64,000 bases of DNA from positions 24,644,798 through 24,708,797 of the forward strand of contig NC_080701.1 in NCBI RefSeq assembly GCF_030445035.2, in the 5' to 3' direction. The notes beneath the pieces are model-generated. The model was not told the origin of the DNA. It saw nothing but the letters and a program-made list of their open reading frames with translations, and ran no database searches. How positions within the stretch are numbered: the stretch's first letter is position 1; each line of letters starts with the position of its first letter. This document shows positions 32,831 through 45,623 of this stretch, piece after piece. The translations under genes and the position numbers were made by a program. Source of the stretch: Dasypus novemcinctus (Eukaryota > Chordata > Mammalia > Cingulata > Dasypodidae).

Positions 32831-35540
32831 CTGGCACTCTGAATTCAGTAAGTAATTTCTAAATTAATAAATATATAGATGATAAACATAACATATATAG
32901 CCCCTTTAGTACTTGCTTCAAACTGGCTTACTAGATTTGCAGACAAGGAGTTGGTCTTTGTGTTTTGGTTTTCCTTCTCAGTGGTACTCATCTCAATTCT
33001 CAGAAGAAATTTGCTTAAAGAAAATAAATGAAAAGGAAGAATGGTTTGTTCTCTTGAAGTCCCAGAGATGAGTCAGATAATAGATGTTTCCTAAAAGCAG
33101 GAACTATACTCTGTCTTGTACTCAACATCTACATAGAAGAGGCCCAAAAGTAACTAAGGCATATGTTACCATATAAAAATGGATAAGGACTGTCCAGTTC
33201 TTACAGAAGACCCCACCCCTCTCTGGGAAGAATGGGCAGCTTCCTAGCCAGTGAGTGATTGGAAAACTCAAGTATTTGGTCCATTTATACCTTAATACTA
33301 TCAAAGACGTAAAAGGCTGATGTAGGGCTCCAGGTAGAGCACTCACTTCATTACATGGCTCCATGGGCGGCTTGTAAAGGGTACTTGATTAGCTTTCATC
33401 ACAATTAAGCCCTCTACATACCTAAAGGACATGGATAGATGACAGTTTATATAAAGCAGATAGGAGACAGGCTTGTAATTGGCCTTAAATTAAGTGGTAA
33501 AGAAGGGGGAAATGAAGAAAGAGGCTTTACAAAATATTGGTATCTACTAAAAGTGGAAACTCTTTGGCTTTTAAAAAATGTGTCTTCGAAATGGCAAATG
33601 TTCTCCATATATTGACTGCATTCTTCTGTTACTACTTCCTTTTTGAAATAGCATGCACTAGTTAAGAAAGATGGTAGAGTAAAGGACAGGCCACTCCCAA
33701 ATTCAGAACATGTCATTCTTAGAGCCCATCAACACAAAAGCCACAAAGTGGATCTAAGTGACAAGAAGAGTGAATTCCTAACAAGAAAGGAGTGGAAACT
33801 CAAACCATTTATTTACCCATGCTCCTGAAGCCAACAGTGAGCTCCTAGAGGGCAGGGGTTATTTTTTCTCTGCAGAGGGTAGTGCCTAGATTGAGAGTTG
33901 TTGTGGACTCTTTACCCTACAGGATGATTGGCCTTCATTCCATTATTCTCAGGCTCAAGAGACGAGATTATATGGTTGACAAAATAGGGAAACTCCCTAC
34001 TACTTTGCTTACCCCTATGTAATATTAATCATTTCCTTGGAACTAACATCAGGGAAACTAATTCTATTCTCCCACTATGAGGTTCTTGAAGACTATTTAC
34101 AAACAGAGTAGTGGACAGATGGGTCAAGGGATTGACCCCACATGACAATTCTTTGGATGATCAGCGATGAAGTCATTAGAGCTAATGTTGTTATGCACCC
34201 TGCTGTATACACCACCCTAGCCAGGAAGACAACTTCGAGAAATGTGAAAAGTTGATCTTAAAGTAGAACCTTCAGCCACTGAGTTTGCTTCCACAAGGAA
34301 ACTACATCTTCTTCATCATAAGTGGTCTTAGAGTCAGACACTTAATCATTTGTAGAGTGACATTTCAAGCAGAAAATGTGCTGAGTGTGCAAAATAGAGA
34401 TATAAACAAGGATGCCAGAGGGGAATTCATTATCATGTATAGCAATTACACTTTTTTCCTTTAATTAAAAAAATAAATAAAATTTATCCACTAAATGTGC
34501 CACACTGTATATTGCCTTAACTCTCTTTAGTTGAATCAGCCTTTTCTGATCTTAGTGGCCACTTGTGGGATGAAGGAACTTTACCAAGGACTTGAAGCAG
34601 CCATAGCTGATATGAAAATATGTCATGTAACAACAGTTCCACAGTTTTGAAACAATGTAACCTGTTAATGCTAGTTGAAGGTGGAGGACAGGTAAAACTA
34701 GACTTTTTTCCCCTTACACATATAATTTGAAGATCATAGGATGTGTTTTTTTTAAAGGTCAGAATGAATTGTTAATTAAATTGAGGCATTTGAAATTAGC
34801 AAATAAAACTGCTACTCAGAATAGTGACTGAGGGGCAATTAATCATACATGAATAAAATGGCAATGAAGTAGAGCAGAAGTAAAATTGTTTTTTAACTAG
34901 TAGCCCTCACGTGGTGTTACTAAGAAACTGTTTGATATTAGTTTCGTTTCTTTCCCTTTGGCCTATGTCCTTTAAAACAAAAGTGTTCAACATTTTTCCA
35001 CCAAGACACAAATCGAGGCAGATGGTCATCTCTGCCACCTGTCTTTCAGGTATTCAGTACATGGACAAGCTGTGCCTCTCACCTTTATTTTTTACTCAAA
35101 GCATGTGAAGGCAGTAAGTAAGAGTGGAGCTATCATAGCATAACCTTAAGCCCACTCTAATTTATTTTTAAAATATAAATCACTGACAAATTTTGGCATT
35201 TCAAATATTATAATACAAGATTACTTAAGTTATTTTTTAAAACTAACTTTGACACCACTCCCACCCCTTTTGCGAATGCCTGCTTTAAAATCTGCTAAAA
35301 ACATTTTGGTTTTACTTCTATGTCTACATATGTTTCCCTAGACACTATATTTGTCAGACTTGGATTTGATCCTCTCTATCCATGCTGGGACTCACAGCAT
35401 TTCATTTCACACCAAGATATTTGTACACTAAATTTAAAGCCAAATTTATAAACATGAATATTACATTGAAATATCCAGAGAGTTAATTTGGCATGCATAT
35501 CTTAAGCTAGACAACAGACTAAGGCAGCATTTATATAAAG
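32831..35540. other. Mostly unique AT-rich stretch
   Basis: No supported gene. Weak sense L2-like phrases occur at about 33085-33160 ('aaaagcaggaactatactctgtcttg') and 33830-33900 ('agtgagctcctagagggcagggg'), consistent with two very old L2 3' ends. Confidence 0.4.
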
Positions 35541-35665
35541 CTTTATATTTTTAAGCACTTGACATTTATTAATTTGCTAATCCACACCACATACCTGTGA
35601 GGTAGTTTAGCATGACTTTAACATGAATGAAGCAGGTAAGAAGCAGAAAAAGAAATAAGTTGTCC
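35541..35665 (-). repeat. MIR SINE fragment (weak)
   Basis: 'tttttaagcacttgacatttattaatttgctaatccac' and 'acctgtgaggtag' resemble the antisense MIR CORE. The rest is too decayed to trace. Confidence 0.5.
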
Positions 35666-38600
35666 CCACAATAATACATTGATTAGATCCTTCTTTTTCA
35701 GATCACTTAGGAAGACCCATGAATTCCTTGTGTAAGCTGGACAAATGCGCAATGGAATTTGGGTTGAATGGAATACGGTGAACGTGGTATGTTACTGCCT
35801 GACACTTCAGAAAGGTGCTTTCCTTTTAGGGTTCTAATATGCTGTGCTCATATTGACCTGCCAAAGACACATTACTAAGAGATCAGCTTTGGAAGAGGAG
35901 GACATTGTGAAGGTTCAAGCTTCTCTTTGGATTAGGGTTAGCATTTTTCATCCATCTTAGTCTCTTTCTCTTTTGGTTTGTTGGCCTAATCGACTCACTT
36001 CAATAGAAAAGCATGCAACTGCCAGCAGTTCCAATCTACAAATGGTCCTCTGCAGTCAAGCAACTGCAGAGGAGAGCTTTCCTACTCCTCTTACAACAAT
36101 GAGGCTTCACTGTAGTCCTCTCTACTTAGCAGATTGCTTCATGGCCGTATTTATGAGTGCTCTGGACTGCAGGGACTCTAGGTAATGAAAGCTCATTAAT
36201 TTGGTTTTCACTGTCTTGGCATTTGTGGTCACTGGCACAGGTGCTAGCCTGAAGCGTACCTCTGTACTAAAGAAGAAAAACTTTTTACAAAGTTAATGAA
36301 TTGCACAACCAGGGCTGTAGGAGGGCTTTATCAGTTTAAGGAGAGAGAACCTATTTCCATCACTTAACAAGTATCCATTTAAACACAAATAATTTTACTC
36401 TAATAGAGGGAGCAAACACACACATTAGACTTGTGTGTTATATTAACTGTGAATCAAGCTTTTTCTCTTTAGAGCAAAACTTCAACTGAGCAGTGATTTG
36501 TAACCTTAGTTGAAATTACCATAAGTCCTCTGGAGTAGTAAAAGTACTTTAAATATTGGTAATTTGGATACTTTCACCCTTTCAGACAGATTCTTCCCTA
36601 GATCTCCTGAATTGAGATTTTACTGCGAATCCCTCGACCAGTTCTCTTCTTTTGTAGACTCTCTGTTGTAGATCAGGTGGAGCTCCCAGAGCAGCTCCCG
36701 GGCTGACTATGCCAGAAGCTAAGGAAGGGCGGTGTCTACAGGGGTCTCTTCCCTACAACAGACTTAACTTGGCTGTTTGAGGATGTTACCTGACATCCCA
36801 CTCCCATCCATTTATAATAAAATTGGGAGGTAAGACATTCCTAATTAAACAAATAAAACAAAGCAAATCAAAACAACAAAAACAAAAGAAAAACCAGCTA
36901 GCTTCCCAAATAGGGATGTTTCCTTTCTAGACCTCCCAAAATACAAACATTCCTCGGCCCTTACATTCCTGGGAGCTGAAAAAGTCAAGTCCTTAGTTCA
37001 CTGGAATGCTAAATTCCCTTATCTGGCATGGGTAGAAAGAAAGAAACACATCAGAAAAAAATAAAAACCAAACAACCTCTAGCAGGATACTCACTTTCAC
37101 TTGGTTGGCTGCCAAGGAGCAATGGTATTTAAATGAGGAATTCGGAAATAATCTGATTATTATACATGGAGCTTATATATAAAGACTTTGGCACAGCCTC
37201 TCTGCAAAGCAAAAGAAATCTTTGCTCATAGGATTTTCTATATTGTTACTAAAAATAAAAAATAACAGCAAATCAGGATATCAGTTCACTCACCCAACAT
37301 ATGTAGAAACAAATACTTAAAAAAAACCAAACTTGGATGATGCTTATTTTACAGTAGAAATGACCAAAAAAAAAGTCTAATTTTGTACATTTGAAGAAAA
37401 GCATTGCTGGAGTTTTGTAGGTCTGTTGTGTGCTTTCCAAAACAGCAAAATTGATTGCTTCTTCCAGGAGACCCCCTTCCAACCCGGGGACAGCATGTGG
37501 CTGATGTGGCTGCTAATTTCTGCAGGCACCCGGAAGCTGGCAGCCCTGGCCCCTCCTGAGGGGACCCTTCTCGTGGGAAAGGTGTCACATGTCAAACACA
37601 GGGAAACGGCCCTCTTAATAACAACACTATGCATTTCTATGTCACTTCATTTATTGCTCACTGAGTTGTAACCATCTCAGCTCTCTGTGGAAAAACAGTA
37701 GATGCCCAGAAAATCCTGACCCCAGAAAACCAGTTGCCTGGGGTCATAATGTACAACAGGCATCCCCAGCCAGGGTGCCAGCTGGAGGGCGGAGAGGCAT
37801 CATTATTAGAAGTTAACTGTCCAATTGTGGCGTCGGAATGAGGGACACCAGGTCCAGTCACGTTCGAGAAGGATCTCACACCTAGAGAAAGAGCTTGAAG
37901 ATTGCTCTCCGAGGAACAGTTTTCCAGGCTGTCATTCTGGCCAGTGGTGTTCTTTCCAGAAGGAATGACTTGACTCAGCAACATGACTTTGGTGAGAAAC
38001 AGAGAACAGGGTGGACCTCACCGTATCCAAAACAGACTTTTCTTCAGATTTCACTTGTTTCTTTCCAAACAGTCAGTCCCCCCCCATTGAAAGCCCACAA
38101 GTCAGGTCAAATTCACAAGAAACATTCAAGTATCTTCATCGTATTCTGGGGTTTATAACTCTTCTTTTGGATGACTTAGGGGAAACATTTCATCAAGGTT
38201 AACTGCTGGTAAAACATGTTTGCCTAAGAGGATCATCATGCAGGCAAACTAATTCTTTTCCTAAGCTAGTGGTTTGGTAGCTTGCAAAGAGGAGACTTGG
38301 CTTAACCTTGAGAAACTGTTTTTGAATGATTGGGGGAAAAGGAAGCAGATTCTAACTTTGCTCTCCTCCATCTCATTGTTCAGGTGGCAAGGCTTTCTCA
38401 TACTTTTGAAGATGAAATGAGAAGGAACGATATTTGTCCATGATATATAATCCATTGAGAGTGATTCCTTTTGGTTCTGTGCTTGTTGGACATGATGGAA
38501 AAGAATGTTTATTTATGGCAAGAAGTGATTTATGTCACAATCATCAAGTATATAATAGAATAATTATACTCTGAATAAATCTAGAATAAATAGGAAATTT

Positions 38601-38969
38601 AAAATTTCCACTGTCTTTAAGTTTGAATGATGTTAACTGTTTGCTACAGGAGTATAATTTAGAACATGTGCTGAAATGTTATCAGGAAAGAATAAAAAAA
38701 TCCATCCAAATATCATAACTTACCACAAAATTTAAAAAAAAAGAATGAAAGAAACCTCATTCGCTTTCCAAAACCAAGATTAGTCATGTGTTAATCTGTG
38801 AATCCTCCTAAGAAATGTTCATTGTTCAAGAGAGAATCCTCCTCTGGTGGTTGATAAGCAATTCTCCAAGGCAGAGCAATCCTGACATTTTTTCTTATCT
38901 CTTGATTGATGTTTTCACTACTTATTCTTCAGGCTGTAAGACAGAAGGGAACAGAGTTACATATTCCAA
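35666..38969. other. Mostly unique stretch
   Basis: More than 3 kb with no recognisable transposable element, unusual for this window. No exon can be supported: frames around 37273-37671 on both strands overlap in several phases. Such repeat-poor DNA can reflect selective constraint or simply decay. Confidence 0.4.
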
Positions 38970-39022
38970 TTTCTCTCTTTCTCTCCCTTCATTCTCTCTC
39001 TCACACACACACTCTCTCTCTT
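38970..39022 (+). repeat. (TC)n/(CA)n compound low-complexity run
   Basis: Pyrimidine-rich TC repeats interrupted by a short CACACACACAC run at about 39002-39012. Confidence 0.9.
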
Positions 39023-39504
39023 TCAAATCCTGCTCCCCTCCTCACCCTCGCCCCTCCCCACCACCCACATCACTTTAGCCATCAAATTCAAACAAAGCTG
39101 AATTTACACGGAGACTAATGTGTATATAATAACCTAATTCCCAGGGTCATTTCCATGTAATTAGAAGCAAATTCATACCTCTACATTGCCAATCGAAACA
39201 CTAACTTCATCCCAAGTATTCTTAAAATAATAAATTGATTTTTATTTAACGGTATCCTGCATATGCTGATTTTTGAGTTTCATTTGTAGATTCTTATATA
39301 GAAGCCTACTGGGAGTGGAGAGAAGCATTACAGAATTTATATTTCAAATTATGGTAACACTCATTTTCCATTCATTCAAAATTTCTGCTAGATAAATAGG
39401 AAAAATAGTTTTTTTACTTAACTCTCAAGAAGTGTCAATTTGTGTCTAATAGATAACTAATTTTTAAAGAGCTTCTCATTTCCTTTTTCTTTTTTAGTAA
39501 GAAG

Positions 39505-39665
39505 ATACTACCTTTTATTGTATGCCTACTATGTGTCAAGAGTCTCACATTTATTTCAGATTATAATTTAAGTCCCACAGCTACTCTTCGGTGTAATCCC
39601 ACCCCCCCACCCCCATTTTAAAAGTAAGAACACACAGTTATTAAGGTATTGCTATTGGAGTTGAG
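39505..39665 (-). repeat. MIR SINE fragment
   Basis: 'ttttattgtatgcctactatgtgtcaagagtc' and 'agtcccacagctactcttcggtgtaatccc', then 'cccattttaaaagtaag', match antisense MIR from its 3' end inward. Confidence 0.7.
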
Positions 39666-41829
39666 CTATGGGCAAGACCAGAATCAAAAGGTGAAAGGGC
39701 TTGGTTGGCATTATGTGCTGGGGATTTCTCTTATGCTGTTGACGATGTCCTCTGGTTACAAGAAGGCTGTCAAAACAGTATCTTCTAGTAGCTGACAGTT
39801 AAGCCTAAAGCTATATTTTAGAGGCAGGGGAGGGGATAAAATTTCTGGAAAAAGCCTTGTGTGTTCCTATCCCTCGCCAGGTCCAAATGTCAGAGCAGCA
39901 ATCTGGTAAATGAAAATTCACAAGCTACAAAGGAAAATTCTATGCTCACCTAGAAATGCATAGCATTTCTTAGAATTCCATCTGACAAAAAAGTGCTGTT
40001 ATAGAATATTCATAAGACCTGAATAAGAATATTTAAATGTTCTTGGTTTCATACACACCAAAAAAAAAAGGAGACTATATGCATTTTTTTGTGTGTGTAA
40101 GAATAGCTTTAAAATATCTTAGAGTGGCCCTGGTAACCACAGCCTTTTTAAAACAGTTGGTATAAAAAGAAAGGTCCTATTTTAAAATCTCATATTTCTT
40201 TCTGTCACCATCCAGTCCATGATCTAAGAAAATTCTATAGTCCTTGTCATCTTCATGAATTAATGTGGCATAAAGGTTGGAAGTTCTCACTGAGCAAACA
40301 AGTATAATATAATCTCATTTTTATAAATTGCCAAGATGAACACTTTACCAATTAAAATGGGTTTGAAATGCAGGCTCCTCATGTAGTAGTAAGAAGGCCA
40401 AACATAGCTGCAGCTGAACAGTTTTTAAGTCATGATTACATCATTAGAGGACCCAGGGAGAGATTTTTTTTTTTAAATTTATACTGAAAGTGGTATATTA
40501 AGAACTTAATCCCATAACGAGGAAAAATATCTCCGTCTTCCTTTTTATAGGCAGCATAATTATTCAGATCCTTTCTAAACACATAGAAGTAATGATAAAT
40601 TAAAATGCCTTTCAATTCCATATAGCTTTTATAATTATTCATCCATTACTGTTATTATTGCTGGAAAGAGCCCTTCGCATTTTAGTCAGCAGTCCATTTC
40701 ATACAAAAGAACATGGAAAATTTTACCGCTATTAATAAATATGCAGCCATCCAACCCAAAGAGAAAATTCTTTTTCATCTGAGAGATAAGTGCATAATTC
40801 ATATATTTTCAGAAATTTCTTTAAATAGTAAATGGAAGAAAGGCAAAGAGAAAAAGAATTCACTGCATATTCTCCATTTGTGGTGAAGAACAGTCTTTGT
40901 CCTTAGACAGTCTTCAGTTTCATTCACTTGGTGAGACAATTGCAATTGTTTCCTAAACATACCAATTACGTTCAAATAGCTCACTCTGTTTTTGACATAT
41001 ATAACCATAAAAAGTAATAACAATGTGATATCTCTTTCACATTTGCTGACATTCTAAAAAGTAAGAAAAAAAAACACTCGGATGTTAATAAGGACTTTAC
41101 CTGAAATCTTGGAATGCAGCTCAAAAATTTAAGAACATTTTGGAATGGGTACCTCTACCTTGCATAAAGAGAGGTAGAGACTTGCATACCAGTGGGGCTG
41201 CATCTAACCTCTGCGAGGGCTGGTCCCTGTCAGAACCTCCGCCACAGAGAAGCATGCCATGCCTTTCCAGGATCAGCCAGATGAGATCAGGTCCACAGGA
41301 CCAGTCAAGTAACTCTTTGCCTCTTTCCTTCAACTCCCCTTCCTCCCATTCTGTCTTGGAAGGTCCAGAAGGAGACAGATGCTCTAAGTTAGGTAAGAGC
41401 TGGAAGTCAATGTAGGCTGGTCAGGACTTCTTAATGTCTGAAAAGGACTCTTCACCACTGGAATCGACTGCGCTCCCTGAGCTATTATTAAAGCGGGGAA
41501 GGCAGTCTGACCAAGGCAGAGCATCCTCAGCCTTTGTCAAGTCTCATTTCCAATAGCCACATAGCCAGTATATAGGGATATTGAAAAGTAGAAATCATGG
41601 GCCATGGCTTATATGAAATGATATGGCCAGAATATATCCGATCAGGAGGGGTCAGGTCCCAGACATTTTCTGCAAACATGTTGCTGGAAAAGCCATGATT
41701 TTAAACCCGTTCAACTTATTCCTTGAGATGGGCCATGCATAATACCCAAGAAAGACGTGACATGTGTGTTCAACTTATTAAGATAGTACAATGATAAATC
41801 GAGCTGAACTATATTTCCAGAATTGAATG
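39666..41829. other. Mostly unique AT-rich stretch
   Basis: No supported gene or named repeat. Several poly-A and poly-T runs without element bodies. Confidence 0.4.
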
Positions 41830-42470
41830 CCTCTCAATTTCTGTTCTTTTCCTGTTTTGCCTAACTTGGCCAATAAATATTCAAGACCAAAATCTAGGTA
41901 TTACCCCAGGCTCTTCTTTTCTTGCTCCTCCTCACCCCGTGATCAATGGATCGCAGGTTTTATTGGCTTCCTATTTCACTCTTACATATGCCATGTCCTC
42001 TGCACACGCCCTGCCCAGGTCCTATTCCAGGTCCTTGACATGGCGCAGGTCTTTGACTGGCATGTTTGCAACCCTCTCTGCTGCTTATTCGCAGTGCAGC
42101 TGTCACGTTTCACTGGGTTTCCCCTCACCTGTGGTAGAAAATCAAAGGCTTCTTAATACCATATACAAGTTCTTTCATGCTGTGCCACTGTCTTCTGCTT
42201 CAGATCCATCTCTTTGTCAGTCACTCCCCATGACCACTCTAAGTTCGAAACAGAGAATTACCAGAAGCTCCTGAACTTGCCCTGCTTTCTCATGCCCCTC
42301 CAGTGTGCACGGGCTGTTCCATCTGCCTGGGAACTCACCCTCTACCTCCTAGTCCCCATGTCTTTATCCGCCCAGCTTCTCCCATCCGTCTTAGTGGAAG
42401 GGGCATGCTTCCTCCAGAAATCCTTCCCTGAACTTACCCTGACCCAACAAAACATATTTGGAGTATCTTG
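41830..42470 (+). repeat. L2 LINE fragment
   Basis: Sense L2: 'gtattaccccaggctcttcttttcttgctcctcctcacccc', 'gtgcacgggctgttccatctgcctgggaactcaccctc' and 'ggggcatgcttcctccagaaatccttccctgaacttaccc' correspond to L2 blocks ending in 'cctccaggaagccttccctgacc'. Confidence 0.85.
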
Positions 42471-43222
42471 AGCAGCCATTTGGGAGTGGAGAACAAAACC
42501 TCAAGAAAGTGGCCAAGCTAGAGGAGATCACCGGTAAACGGCTATACTTAAAGACATGAGGTGCAATTTGTTTTGCTTCAGAGAAGTGTGGATGGCAGGT
42601 GAATGAGGAGGCTTTTGGAGGAGAAATGGGAGAAAAGAAAGAGAATGTCAGAGAAGGGATCGGTAACCATGGAGATAGTTTTATATTGTGCATGGTGCAA
42701 TCTCTGTGAGATGCCACATCTTCAATACAGTTGTCTAAACAAACAAAATACTGGCAAAGTACTACTTTTTCATGGAAGACTATGTAGTCTGATTGAAATT
42801 GAGGGGGGGAAGCACTCAAAAGGTACAGAGTTAAAAGTGTTGGCAGGGAATTGAATCTTAACAGGTTGTAAACTTATTGGGCCATCCGAAGCCAACTCAT
42901 GGTGGCAGGTTTCGGCTGACATCTGACATTTGGGTAACACAAGTATGAATGCATCCAGATCCTTCTTGGGAAACCAACTCTCACACATTCATAAGCCACT
43001 AAATAAAGAAATAATTTAAAGCCAGAAAATCCAGGCTAATTGGGAGAAAGGCCAGATACTGTGAATGTTTAAGAAATTGTGGACATTAAGAAATATAGAA
43101 TATCTAAAATGAATACAGCTATATTACCTTCTACTACATATTGGGTAGCAAAATTGACAAGAATGATTTGTAATTAACTTACCCAAACACCAAAGAAAAC
43201 AAGCCTCCTCTGCTTGTATAGA

Positions 43223-43279
43223 ATTTGCATTGTTTATATGCAAATGCATGCTCCTGATGTGCTTGAGAACAATTTGTTC
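43223..43279 (+). promoter_or_regulatory. POU octamer / SOX-type motif cluster
   Basis: Contains ATTTGCAT (43223-43230), CATTGTT (43228-43234), then three bases and ATGCAAAT (43238-43245). The last two form a SOX plus POU composite with 3-bp spacing, the arrangement known from the Fgf4 enhancer, and the two octamers face each other. A perfect palindrome GAACAATTTGTTC (43267-43279), which has the form of a paired SOX site, lies 21 bp downstream. It is not inside a recognised repeat. Regulatory function is inferred from motifs only. Confidence 0.35.
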
Positions 43280-43344
43280 CTTTAAGAAGGCAAATATTCT
43301 CTTCATAATCTTGTTTACCCTATTCATTTGCTTTGCAAAACATT

Positions 43345-43445
43345 TTTTCATAAAATCACAGAACAGGCAATGTTAGAGCCAGGAGGCCCCAGGGCTCATT
43401 TAGGGACGTCCAACAGCCTCATTTTACAGATGAGAAAACTTGATG
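43345..43445 (-). repeat. Old MIR-like fragment
   Basis: 'gttagagccaggaggccccagggctcatttagg' and 'cctcattttacagatgagaaaactt' match the old 'gttagagctggaagggaccttagagatcatctag...cctcattttacagatgaggaaact' repeat. Confidence 0.6.
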
Positions 43446-43649
43446 GTGCCCTTAATAACACAAGTGTGCCCTCACCACTTCAGAGCCCTGGACTCTCCCA
43501 CCTGCTACCCCGGGGTTTGAGTGACTCCACTTGGGATTCTAGCTACAGCTGAGGCAGATGCAAGCAGAGTGAGCAAGCTGTAAGTGCTAGGCTTTGGGGC
43601 ATCATCAGGAACCCATCAGCCCCCTAGGCTGAGGCAAACAAGTTTGCAC

Positions 43650-43935
43650 CCCCCCTTCCATTCATTTAAGAGCTCTTGGCCTGATTGATGCTGCTGAATT
43701 GTCCCCAAGACCCAGCCCCTGCATTCTCTCTCCCAGGAAATCTTTCCTGACCCCCGTTGCCCTCTCTGTCTTAGACAGGTGCTTTCCTCCACTGTTCTAA
43801 CCATATTCAATACAATCTTTTGTATACTGTCTCATCCCCCTTCGATGAAACATGGGATTGTGTCTCTTTGTTTCTGTATTTCCAACGCTTGGTACAAGAT
43901 CTGACAGAGAATAGGTGTATAACCTTTCCTAAATG
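43650..43935 (+). repeat. L2 LINE 3' end
   Basis: 'tctcccaggaaatctttcctgacccccgttgccctctc', 'catgggattgtgtctctttg' and 'ccaacgcttggtacaagatctgacagagaataggtgtat' follow the sense L2 3' terminus. Confidence 0.85.
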
Positions 43936-44119
43936 AACAATAAGAAAAACCGGAGAGGGAACCCATTGCTGCACTGGGAAGTAGCTTAGCTCCCCAGACA
44001 ATCCCCCTTTCCTGTTACTGTCCTATCCAGGGAAAATCTATTCCCACCCTATCCAGAGAAGAAAAGCCGCTAAGCATTCTCCTCTCCTTCTACTACTCTT
44101 CTGATAGGTTCAAAGGACT

Positions 44120-44335
44120 TGTGATTTAAAGTTAGAAAAGTTGATTTGAGCCCCAACACCAATTGTTACTAGTTTGGTGTTCATGTACAGTGCCCTGAAT
44201 TTTAGTTAGCCTCAGTTTACCCTTTTGTAAAGCAAAGACATTAATATCATCCTCATAGAATTGTCATGAGGATTGAATGTGATACTGTGTATGAATGCAT
44301 CCCGTAAGCAGTAAAATTTTAGGATGCTTGTTTTC
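44120..44335 (+). repeat. MIR SINE
   Basis: Sense MIR: 'gcctcagtttacccttttgtaaagcaaagac', 'catagaattgtcatgaggattgaatgtgata' and a decayed 3' end. One of two sense MIRs in tandem here. Confidence 0.85.
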
Positions 44336-44494
44336 TTACCTTGCTAAAGGAAACTATTCTGATTCAGCAAAACCATCTGATTCCACTTCTGTTTTTCAGG
44401 AGACAAAGCCCAATCTTGTTTCTATGTGGGGCAGACACTGAGCAGGTCCAAGGTACAAGGGCAGGAACTTCTCTGCTGTCTAGCACATAGCAGA

Positions 44495-44690
44495 GGCAGT
44501 CCAGTGGTGGTCAGATGCCTGACTTCAAATTCCAGCTCTGCTACTCAGTCTTTTCATCCATAAAATGGGGATGATTATAATAATAGCAACCTCACAGGGT
44601 TGCCATCAAGATTAAATGAGTTAATACATGGAAGTATTATGTATCTGACACATATGTAGCATCAAATAAAAGCTAGCACTCTTAATGATG
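44495..44690 (+). repeat. MIR SINE, long copy
   Basis: Nearly full sense MIR: 'gcctgacttcaaattccagctctgctactcagtc' (B-box side), 'ccataaaatggggatgattataataatag', 'cctcacagggttgccatcaagattaaatgag' and the 3' 'catatgtagcatcaaataaaagctag'. Confidence 0.92.
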
Positions 44691-44811
44691 ACAATGATGA
44701 TGACTTGCTCTGCTAAATGGGCAAAGTCAATTACTTGTATTTACTTGTATCAGGCTAAGTAGATTACTGAGTCTTACATAATCCGCAGAAGCAAGACAGG
44801 TTGTTGAGGTT

Positions 44812-45623
44812 AGAAGTGACTTTATGGCAGATGGGGTTAACTACCAGGTCAGATGGCCCCTCTTTGGAAATGGTGTTTATGTGTGATGAATCTGGACTCA
44901 GATGGGATCTCTCTTCATAAGACTTTCATGCTAATGTGCTGGAGTTGCAGTTAGTGTTGGGGTTTAAGATATATTTAGGGGATTTGAATCTCTGGACTGA
45001 CAATGTGATAGCCAGGTCCTGAGCCTCAACAGACTCCAGCACCTACAATCTGATTTATTGGACTCACCACACTCAGCTAAGATGGAGTTGAAGAAGGACA
45101 ACCACCACACCATAGAGCCTAGAGAGCCTACAACTGAAAGTGGGAGGATTGCATCCAGCATCCATGTGGAATCTGAGCCTCCTCTTGACATAGAGGTACA
45201 ATGGACACAACCAATCCAATGTCCACATAGAAAAGGTGGCATTGGATTGGGAAAAGTGGACATGGTGGCTGATGGGTATGGGGAAAGGCAGGAAGAGATG
45301 AGAGGTGGAGGCGTCTTTGGGACATGGAGCTGCCCTGGATGGTGCTTCAGGGGCAATCACCGGATATTGTAAATCCTCACAGGGCCCACTGGATGGAATG
45401 GGGGAAAGTATGGGCCATGATGTGGACCATTGACCATGAGGTGCAGAGGTGCCCAAAGATGTACTTACCAAATGCAATGGATGTGTCATGATGATGGGAA
45501 TGAGTGTTGCTGGGGGGGGAGAGGAGGGGTGGGGGTGGTGGGGTTGAATGGGACCTCATATATATATATTTTTAATGTAATATTATTACAAAGTCAATTA
45601 AAAAAAAAAAAAAGAAGTGACTT
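44812..45623 (+). mobile_element. L1 3' UTR insertion, 5'-truncated, with target-site duplication and poly-A
   Basis: Insert 44823-45613 ends in a poly-A (45600-45613) and is flanked by a perfect 11-bp duplication agaagtgactt (44812-44822 and 45613-45623, sharing the last tail A). The inserted sequence is almost all 3' UTR: it includes 'gcaatcaccggatattgtaaatcctcac' and a G-rich tract at 45512-45544, and the same family gives 59378-59908 (antisense). Open frames here (up to 138 codons on either strand) are not L1 ORF1 or ORF2 and appear to be chance. The intact duplication makes this one of the younger LINE insertions in the window. Confidence 0.88.
45512..45544 (+). other. G-rich tract with quadruplex potential in L1 3' UTR
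   Basis: Runs of eight, four, five and four Gs in 33 bases satisfy the simple four-run quadruplex pattern. G-rich tracts in the 3' UTR are a known feature of mammalian L1s. Confidence 0.8.
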
